Source of the DNA: Porphyromonadaceae bacterium UBA7176 | GTDB taxonomy: Bacteria > Bacteroidota > Bacteroidia > Bacteroidales > Muribaculaceae | Length of the DNA: 24,064 nucleotides | NCBI GenBank assembly: GCA_002491245.1 | Contig: DKVO01000015.1 | Span: 17,716-41,779 of the forward strand | Direction of reading: 5' to 3' | Shown: piece by piece, positions 17,354 through 23,002 of the stretch | How the letters are laid out: every line of letters begins with the position of its first letter | Position numbering within the stretch: position 1 is the first letter of the stretch | Program-made: the position numbers and the translations under genes | Notes under the pieces: model-generated | Database searches by the model: none | Seen by the model: only the letters and a program-made list of their open reading frames with translations | Told to the model about the DNA's origin: nothing

Positions 17354-18205
17354 ATGGCCGATATCAGAATAGCCGGTATAATGCGTGCCGGAGCTTTTTC
17401 GCCAAATCATATAGGCAACGACGCCGCGATATTCAATCTTGCCGCCGAGCAGTTGCGCAAGCGCGGATGCGAGGTCAACGTATATAGCGAGGAACAGTTT
17501 ATCGGCGGAGCGGTGAGCGAACGGGTGATACTCAATATGTGTCGCGAACCCCGGTCGATAGCTTTGTTGCAGCAGCGCGAGGATAGCGGCGACTTGGTCG
17601 TGAATTCGGGTTACGGTATCGAGAACTGTGTCCGTGAGCGTATGACGCGCATATTGCTCGGTTCGGGCATATCTTATCCGGAGAGTCTTGTGGTGGATAC
17701 CGACGAAGCTGTGGTCGATAAGCTCAAGCGTCTGAAGATAGACAGGTGCTGGATCAAGCGTGGCGAGTCGCATTCGCTCCATCATGAGGATGTATGCTAC
17801 GCTCGCCATGCCGAGGAGGCGCAGGAGTTGCTTCAGGAGTTTTTCCTCCGGGGTATCAAAAAGGCTGTGGTGACACGCCACCTCGATGGCGAACTGGTGA
17901 AATTCTACGGAGTTGCCGGTGCGTCGTTCTTCTACACATTTTTCCCTTTCCGCCAACAGACTCGTCGTGCCGATATGAATGCTCTGCGACAGGATGTCGA
18001 CACTGATTATCTTCGCGAAATCTGCGAGCAGGCGGCCGAAGAGCTTGGTGTCAAGATCTACGGTGGCGACTGCATAATCGACGAGAACGGCAAACTAAGC
18101 ATAATAGACTTCAACGATTTCCCGAGTTTCGGTCCTTGCCGCCAGGAAGCTGCCACGGCTATAGCGCGGTGTGTGATGTCGGCTATAAAAGAATATAACA
18201 GCTGA
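17354..18205 (+). CDS. ATP-grasp fold enzyme of unknown substrate, first gene of the lipid operon
   Basis: A 283-residue soluble protein with the layout of an ATP-grasp ligase or kinase. Residues 1-100 form a preATP-grasp-like domain. Then come a nucleotide-binding strand with Lys (CWIKRGESHS, about 132-141), the strand VVTRHLDGELVKFYGVAG (about 175-192) and the metal-binding C-terminal motif IIDFNDFP (250-257, Asp252 and Asn254). The family includes peptide-type ligases (RimK) and inositol phosphate kinases such as ITPK1. I cannot tell which reaction is done. It is three bases upstream of the PgpA-like phosphatase gene and shares one promoter with the inositol-lipid genes, so a step on inositol phosphate or the lipid headgroup is plausible. 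I see no transmembrane segment. Confidence 0.7.
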   Translation: MADIRIAGIMRAGAFSPNHIGNDAAIFNLAAEQLRKRGCEVNVYSEEQFIGGAVSERVILNMCREPRSIALLQQREDSGDLVVNSGYGIENCVRERMTRILLGSGISYPESLVVDTDEAVVDKLKRLKIDRCWIKRGESHSLHHEDVCYARHAEEAQELLQEFFLRGIKKAVVTRHLDGELVKFYGVAGASFFYTFFPFRQQTRRADMNALRQDVDTDYLREICEQAAEELGVKIYGGDCIIDENGKLSIIDFNDFPSFGPCRQEAATAIARCVMSAIKEYNS

Positions 18206-18208
18206 GTC

Positions 18209-18739
18209 ATGGCTAATCCTTATCGCAAATCAACTCGTCTGCCAGAGGGCAGCACCCGGCGTTTTCCAATAGTTCCGCGAATGATAGCGACATCGTTCGG
18301 TGCCGGTTTCCTGCCTGTCTGCCCCGGCACGTGGGGTTCTCTCGCGGCTATCGTCCTTTGGCTGCCGCTGTATGTGTGGGCTTCGCCGGCGGTGACGCTG
18401 TGGGTTACGGCTGCGGCTGTGCTTGTGTTTACCTTTGCCGGCACGTGGGCCAGCGACGTCGCCGAGCGCTATTGGGGTAAAGACCCGGTGGTGGCATGTG
18501 TCGACGAGACTGTAGGGCAGTGGATCACGCTCCTGCCGGTGTTGCCCTATTGTCCGTGGTGGGAGATTGCGTTGGCACTGGGCCTGTTCCGCTTTTTCGA
18601 TATTTTCAAGCCACTCGGTATCCGCCGTACCGAAAGATTGCCGGGCGGTATGGGTATGATGGCCGATGATATACTTGCCGGGATCTATGGCGCAGCCATA
18701 ATCTATGTTATAAATCTAATTTGGTATTATGTCGGATAA
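18209..18739 (+). CDS. pgpA: PgpA-family membrane phosphatase, probable phosphatidylinositol-phosphate phosphatase
   Basis: A 176-residue integral membrane phosphatase of the phosphatidylglycerophosphatase A family. Family motifs are all present: FGAGFLPVCPGTWGS (30-44), Asp99-Glu100 in CVDETVGQW, FRFFDIFKPLGIRR (127-140) and GGMGMMADDILAGIY (146-160), with about four hydrophobic segments. In Bacteroides thetaiotaomicron a PgpA-family enzyme encoded with inositol-lipid genes removes the phosphate from phosphatidylinositol phosphate. The presence here of a CDP-alcohol transferase, an Aur1-like enzyme and inositol-phosphate synthase suggests the same role. Classical phosphatidylglycerophosphate dephosphorylation remains possible. 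It overlaps the next gene by 11 bases. Confidence 0.88.
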   Translation: MANPYRKSTRLPEGSTRRFPIVPRMIATSFGAGFLPVCPGTWGSLAAIVLWLPLYVWASPAVTLWVTAAAVLVFTFAGTWASDVAERYWGKDPVVACVDETVGQWITLLPVLPYCPWWEIALALGLFRFFDIFKPLGIRRTERLPGGMGMMADDILAGIYGAAIIYVINLIWYYVG

Positions 18740-19265
18740 TGGGCCCGGGAAGGCCGGTTTTGGCCAAAAACTGCTCAAGAGCAACTCCCTTGTGTTTACA
18801 TATCTGAGGTCGATAGTTTCGTCGCAGTGTGCCAGCTGGGCCGATATGCTCATCGGTTTCATGCTTTTCTCTTGGCTTGGCCTTGATCCGTTTATGGCAA
18901 CTATGGCCGGAGCGGTATGCGGAGGTGTGGTGAACTGCATCCTCAATTACCGCTTCACATTCCGGTCTGAAGGTGTCGACTGGCGTGCGGTGGCGGTTAA
19001 ATATATCCTGGTATGGTTAGGGTCGATGTTGCTCAACTCTTATGGCACGGATGCTGTGTACGGTCTCTTGCGTAGCTGGAGCTGGCTCGAGGAAATTGGC
19101 TTCAAGCCCGACGGTTACTATGCTGCGGCACGTCTGTCGACCTCGCTGGCTGTGTCGTGGTTCTGGAATTTCGCGCTGCAGCGCTATTTCGTTTACCGCA
19201 GCGTGTGGCTCGACCGCCATATCGTCGCAACCTTGGAGGCGGCCGGTATAAAAAAGACTAAATAA
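18729..19265 (+). CDS. GtrA-family membrane protein
   Basis: A 178-residue protein with four predicted hydrophobic segments (about 38-58, 60-82, 100-118 and 130-150). The conserved GtrA-type stretch is NCILNYRFTF (about residues 73-82), and a matching NFALQRYFVYRSVW lies near the C-terminus. GtrA-family proteins are associated with moving lipid-linked sugars across the membrane or assisting membrane glycosyltransferases. Its start lies inside the end of the PgpA-like gene and its stop directly abuts the next start codon (TAA then ATG), which suggests translational coupling. I infer a part in moving or handling an inositol lipid, but nothing in the sequence names a substrate. Confidence 0.8.
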   Translation: MSDNGPGKAGFGQKLLKSNSLVFTYLRSIVSSQCASWADMLIGFMLFSWLGLDPFMATMAGAVCGGVVNCILNYRFTFRSEGVDWRAVAVKYILVWLGSMLLNSYGTDAVYGLLRSWSWLEEIGFKPDGYYAAARLSTSLAVSWFWNFALQRYFVYRSVWLDRHIVATLEAAGIKKTK

Positions 19266-19982
19266 ATGGCAACAATGGATATAAAGGAAGCGGCGAAGAC
19301 AGCGCGTAATGGTCTGCAGCAAGGTATATATGCGGTTATCAATCCTTTTGTGCGTTTGCTCATCCGCATGGGCGTGACGCCTAATGCGGTTACGACAATC
19401 GGTTTTCTCGGCAACGCTGCCGCAGCCGCGCTATTGGTGTGGGCCGCTGTAAGGGTTAGCCAGTATGGCGAGTCGCCCGACTATGGGCTTGTGGTGTGGA
19501 GCGGTTGCCTTATCATCGGTTTCTCGCTTTTCGATATGCTCGACGGACAGGTTGCGCGTCTTGGCAACATGGCATCTACCTACGGAGCTATGTATGACTC
19601 GGTGCTCGACCGCTACTGTGAGCTACTGACTCTCGGCGGTATCGCGGCATTTCTTGCCGCCTGTGGCAACATCTGGGGGGCGGTAATAACCTTTCTCGCC
19701 CTTGTGGGCAGCGTGATGGTGAGCTATGTGCGCGCACGTGCCGAAGGCCTCGGTATCGAGTGCAAGATCGGGTTTATGCAGCGTCCCGAACGCGTAGTAG
19801 TGACTGCCGTGGCGACAATCGCTACCGGTGTGGCCGGGAAGAGCATCGCTCCTGAGTCGTATTTCGACCCTAACATAATATTAATCTGGGCTATGGCGGT
19901 TATCGCAGTCTTTGCCAATCTCACGGCGTTTGCGCGCCTTGCCCACAGCCGCAAGGAGCTGATGAAAGCAGGCCGCAGATGA
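19266..19982 (+). CDS. CDP-alcohol phosphatidyltransferase, probable phosphatidylinositol phosphate synthase
   Basis: A 238-residue integral membrane enzyme with the complete family signature: Asp90-x2-Asp93-Gly94-x2-Ala97-Arg98-x8-Gly107-x3-Asp111-x3-Asp115. It would couple CDP-diacylglycerol to an alcohol. In this setting the likely acceptor is inositol phosphate, giving phosphatidylinositol phosphate, the substrate of the PgpA-like phosphatase two genes upstream. N-terminal NPFVRLLIRMGVTPNAVTTIG is typical of the family. RPERVV (about residues 176-181) fits the conserved region of actinobacterial-type PI-phosphate and PI synthases. Its start follows the previous stop with no gap and its last four bases (ATGA) overlap the next start. 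Confidence 0.85.
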   Translation: MATMDIKEAAKTARNGLQQGIYAVINPFVRLLIRMGVTPNAVTTIGFLGNAAAAALLVWAAVRVSQYGESPDYGLVVWSGCLIIGFSLFDMLDGQVARLGNMASTYGAMYDSVLDRYCELLTLGGIAAFLAACGNIWGAVITFLALVGSVMVSYVRARAEGLGIECKIGFMQRPERVVVTAVATIATGVAGKSIAPESYFDPNIILIWAMAVIAVFANLTAFARLAHSRKELMKAGRR

Positions 19983-20917
19983 GGACGTCATTCCCTTCGG
20001 TGCGCGAATCTGCGTGGTGTGCCGGTGCGTTGGTGCTTTGGCTTGGCGTCACAGCTCTGTGCATAGGCTTCAGGCCCGAGCATGTGGTGATGGCGCTGCT
20101 TATATTCGCCCTCTTTTTCTTTAATGTCGCTACCAGACGTGTGGTGATCGCACTTGTGCCTTTTTTTCTTTTCGGCATATCATACGACTGGATGAATATA
20201 GTGCCCAACTACAAGGTCAACCCTGTCGATGTAGCCGGGCTTTACGAAAGCGAGAAGTCTCTCTTCGGCATCGCCTCATCGGCCGGAGTGCTGACACCAA
20301 ATGAGTTTTTCGGCTTCCATCACTGCGCCGTAATGGACTTTCTTGCCGGTTGTTTCTACCTCTGTTGGGTTCCGCTTCCGGTAGTTTTCGGTCTGTATCT
20401 GTATTTCAGCCGGCGGACATCGGGCTATCTCCATTTCGCTCTTGTCTTCCTGCTCGTCAACCTGTTGGGCTTTGCAATCTATTATATCCACCCAGCGGCT
20501 CCGCCGTGGTATGTGGCTCTCCACGGCTTCGAGGCAGTGGAAGGTACGCCTGGCGATGTTGCCGGGCTCGGACGTTTCGACGATATGACCGGCCTCGGCA
20601 TTTTCAATGCCCTCTATGCCCGTAACAGCAATGTGTTTGCTGCCGTGCCGTCGCTCCACAGCGCCTACACCCTGGTGGCTTTTATCTATGCCGTGCGCAG
20701 CCGTGCTCCCAAGGCGTGGTCGGTAGTCCTTGCCGTGGTTACTCTCGGTATATGGTTTACTGCAGTATACTCATCTCATCATTATATAATCGACGTATTG
20801 CTTGGCATAGCGACAGCCTTGGCCGGGACGGCTCTTTTCGAGTACGGTCTGATGCGCATAGGCTCGTTCGCACGCTTTGTAGACAGCTATGCCCGTTATG
20901 TCGGAATACCCCGTTGA
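19979..20917 (+). CDS. PAP2/Aur1-like membrane enzyme, probable inositol phosphorylceramide-type synthase
   Basis: A 312-residue membrane protein with about six hydrophobic segments and the PAP2/Aur1 catalytic motifs: PSLHSAY with His227 and SSHHYIIDVLLG with His268 and Asp272. Yeast Aur1 has a His-His-Asp triad with the same four-residue spacing between the last two. Aur1 moves phosphoinositol from phosphatidylinositol to ceramide. Here the product would be phosphoinositol dihydroceramide, as reported in Bacteroides. The start ATG overlaps the previous stop as ATGA, and the next gene starts three bases after its stop. Without the neighbours it could only be called a PAP2-family phosphatase or transferase. 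Confidence 0.82.
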   Translation: MRTSFPSVRESAWCAGALVLWLGVTALCIGFRPEHVVMALLIFALFFFNVATRRVVIALVPFFLFGISYDWMNIVPNYKVNPVDVAGLYESEKSLFGIASSAGVLTPNEFFGFHHCAVMDFLAGCFYLCWVPLPVVFGLYLYFSRRTSGYLHFALVFLLVNLLGFAIYYIHPAAPPWYVALHGFEAVEGTPGDVAGLGRFDDMTGLGIFNALYARNSNVFAAVPSLHSAYTLVAFIYAVRSRAPKAWSVVLAVVTLGIWFTAVYSSHHYIIDVLLGIATALAGTALFEYGLMRIGSFARFVDSYARYVGIPR

Positions 20918-20920
20918 ATT

Positions 20921-21778
20921 ATGTCTCAGACACACGACTACAGCCAATACGAAATACGCCCTGATGTCCTCAACTACGACGATATCAAGGAACTGGTGCC
21001 GAAACTCGACGGTCACAAGAAACTTGTGGATTGGTTGCTTCATTTTCTTGCGGTCGACAAGGTCAATGCCGTTCACAGCCGGAATTGCGACACTCCCGGC
21101 CCCGAATTCGTGAGGCGTATGCTCATCGACGATTTCAAGATAAAGCTGCGTGTTGACAACGAAGATATTCTGGCCTCCTTCAAGGACGGCCCGTTTATCA
21201 CCGTGAGCAATCATCCGCTTGGCGCCCTCGACGGCATAGCCCTCATCTATCTTGTAACGCGCTACAGGCCCGAATATAAGGTGATGGTCAATATGATACT
21301 CAACAAGATCAGTGCCATGCGCCCCAACTTTATCGCCGTCGATGCCTGGGCCAGCAACGATCCGGCCAAACGTGCCGTGTCGGTAAACGGAATTCGTCAG
21401 GCTATCAAGCAACTGCGCGACGGTAATCCCGTCGGTTTCTTCCCGGCCGGGGCAATGAGCAAGTCGACTCTCTTCCACGGCATACAGGACCGTCCGTGGC
21501 AGCCGTCGGTGCTCCAGATCATAGCCAAGGCCAAGGTCCCCGTAATACCAATCTATTTCCACGACCGCAACAGCCTGTGGTGCGACTTCCTTGGGCATGC
21601 CTGCTGGCCTGCCCGTTCGCTGCGTCTGCCGGCAGAGGTCTTCCGCAAGTGCGGCAAGACCTTGCATATCACCATCGGCGAGCCTGTGAGTGTGGAGGAT
21701 CAGTCGCGGTTCGACGATGCCGAAACTCTTGGCGCCTATCTGCGTGAAAAAACTTACGAACTTAAAAAATATAAGTGA
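20921..21778 (+). CDS. Lysophospholipid-type (PlsC-like) acyltransferase
   Basis: A 285-residue acyltransferase. The acceptor motif is NHPLGALDG (Asn97, His98, Asp104), with five residues between His and Asp instead of the four in classic NHx4D enzymes. I recall this variant in hemolysin-type acyltransferases of Bacteroidota, including O-acyltransferases of amino-acid lipid synthesis. The second motif FFPAGAMS (173-180) replaces the usual FPEGTRS. There is no clear transmembrane segment, so it is probably peripheral. It lies between the Aur1-like and second CDP-alcohol transferase genes, with gaps of 3 and 10 bases. It could acylate a lyso-lipid that feeds CDP-diacylglycerol, or the inositol lipid itself. 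The substrate is not visible. Confidence 0.82.
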   Translation: MSQTHDYSQYEIRPDVLNYDDIKELVPKLDGHKKLVDWLLHFLAVDKVNAVHSRNCDTPGPEFVRRMLIDDFKIKLRVDNEDILASFKDGPFITVSNHPLGALDGIALIYLVTRYRPEYKVMVNMILNKISAMRPNFIAVDAWASNDPAKRAVSVNGIRQAIKQLRDGNPVGFFPAGAMSKSTLFHGIQDRPWQPSVLQIIAKAKVPVIPIYFHDRNSLWCDFLGHACWPARSLRLPAEVFRKCGKTLHITIGEPVSVEDQSRFDDAETLGAYLREKTYELKKYK

Positions 21779-21788
21779 TACAGGACTT

Positions 21789-22733
21789 ATGGAACAGGAA
21801 ACGAAATCGGATTACCGCTCCTCTCTTAAATCGCTCGATACAGAAGAACACATAGACCTTTGGTTTTACCGCCCGATAGGCTATGCCTGGGCGTGCCTGG
21901 CCAAACGCCTCGGCATCACGCCCAACGCCATCACTATCGCCTCGATATTTCTCGGCGTCGGTGCAGGCGTGGCTTTCTACTACACCAACCTGTGGGTTAA
22001 TGTGCTCGGTATAGTATTGCTCGTGTGGGCAAACAGTTTCGACAGCGCCGACGGGCAGTTGGCACGCATGACCAAGCAGTATTCGCGTATCGGCCGTATA
22101 CTCGACGGTGTGAGCGGCGACCTTTGGTTTGCATCGATTTATATTGCCATATGCCTCCGCGAGAATGCCGTTTCGCCTTTCTTTAGCGAACACCCTTGGC
22201 TTATATGGACCCTTGCCGTTGTGTCGGGTATATTTCATGCCAAACAGGCTGCCACAGCCGACTATTACCGCCAGTTCCACCTCTATTTCCTTAAAGGAGA
22301 GGAGGGCAGCGAGCTCGACTCCACCTCTGTGCTGAGGAAGAAATACAGTGAGATGCCGTGGCGTGGACACTTCTGGGCCAAACTGACATTATATTTCTAC
22401 ACCAACTATACCGCCGGGCAAGAAGCGCTGTCGCCGGCCATGCAGCGCCTCCGTGAGGAGTTGCGTCGCGTGTGGCCCGACGGAGTCGCCGGGCAAGAGT
22501 TCCGCGCGGCTTTCCGCCGCGGTAGTCTGCCGCTGATGAAGTATACCAACATATTGTCGTTCAACTGGCGCTCGATAGCTCTTTTCGTATCAGTGCTGGC
22601 CGGACAGCCGTGGATTTATTTCGTCTTCGAGCTCGTCGTGCTCAATGGAATACTGGTATATATGGTGGCATGTCACGAAAGTCTTTGCCGCCGTCTCACA
22701 AAAGAGCTCGCCGACGGCCGCCTGAGGCAATAA
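21789..22733 (+). CDS. Second CDP-alcohol phosphatidyltransferase-family membrane protein
   Basis: A 314-residue membrane enzyme, last gene of the operon. I chose the ATG at 21789, ten bases after the previous stop; an in-frame ATG at 21690 would overlap the acyltransferase by 89 bases and adds a non-conserved-looking leader. The signature is Asp85-x2-Asp88-Gly89-x2-Ala92-Arg93-x8-Gly102-x3-Asp106, but the last Asp is at 111, one residue later than the usual x3 spacing (Gly110 occupies the normal place). The protein is longer than the first copy, with an inserted soluble loop (about 150-215) and a C-terminal membrane hairpin. It may use another alcohol acceptor or a CDP-activated headgroup. 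The acceptor is unknown. Confidence 0.8.
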   Translation: MEQETKSDYRSSLKSLDTEEHIDLWFYRPIGYAWACLAKRLGITPNAITIASIFLGVGAGVAFYYTNLWVNVLGIVLLVWANSFDSADGQLARMTKQYSRIGRILDGVSGDLWFASIYIAICLRENAVSPFFSEHPWLIWTLAVVSGIFHAKQAATADYYRQFHLYFLKGEEGSELDSTSVLRKKYSEMPWRGHFWAKLTLYFYTNYTAGQEALSPAMQRLREELRRVWPDGVAGQEFRAAFRRGSLPLMKYTNILSFNWRSIALFVSVLAGQPWIYFVFELVVLNGILVYMVACHESLCRRLTKELADGRLRQ

Positions 22734-22835
22734 TTGCAGCGAGGCTATGCTTAGGTATTTTAATATAATACCCCTCGATAAATAGTTGTTTTAATACAAA
22801 ATAACATTTGCCTCAAATATTTACGAATGCTTAAC

Positions 22836-22869
22836 ATGTTTTTACTAAAATTGTAGTAAAAACATTTTT
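22836..22869 (+). terminator. AT-rich hairpin with T-run, probable terminator of the lipid operon
   Basis: A perfect 12-bp inverted repeat, ATGTTTTTACTA (22836-22847) with TAGTAAAAACAT (22854-22865), has a six-base spacer and is followed by a T-run to 22869. The stem is weak in GC, and it overlaps the -33 element of the next promoter, so an operator role is an alternative. Confidence 0.5.
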
Positions 22870-22896
22870 GCAAAAACAAAATAGTTATTACTTTTG
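22867..22896 (+). promoter_or_regulatory. Promoter of the inositol-phosphate synthase gene
   Basis: TTTG at 22867-22870 and TACTTTTG at 22889-22896 are separated by 18 bases. The -7 octamer and the following AGCC are shared with the promoter at 17295-17326. The leader to the start codon would be about 100 bases. Confidence 0.65.
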
Positions 22897-22914
22897 AGCC
22901 GCCAAATGAAACGG

Positions 22915-22946
22915 TGACAGCCCGACAGCCATTGTTATGGCTGTCA
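22915..22946 (+). promoter_or_regulatory. Leader hairpin with two mutually exclusive pairings before the inositol-phosphate synthase gene
   Basis: GACAGCCAT (22924-22932) pairs perfectly with ATGGCTGTC (22937-22945) around a four-base loop. The same 3' arm (GGCTGTCA, 22939-22946) can instead pair with an upstream copy, TGACAGCC (22915-22922). No T-run follows, so it is not a simple terminator. It lies in the predicted 5' leader, starting roughly 10-15 bases after the expected transcription start. Confidence 0.45.
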
Positions 22947-23002
22947 TGAGGCGTCTTGCAATAGAAATAAACTAAGTATAATAATCAACAAAACACTTCA
23001 AA

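Noticed and set aside
21690..21788. Upstream ATG for the second CDP-alcohol transferase
   Set aside because: It would overlap the acyltransferase by 89 bases. The ATG at 21789 lies ten bases after the previous stop, in line with the tight spacing of the operon.
22924..22945. 9-bp hairpin considered as a terminator
   Set aside because: No T-run follows and it lies downstream of a good promoter, so a leader element is more likely.
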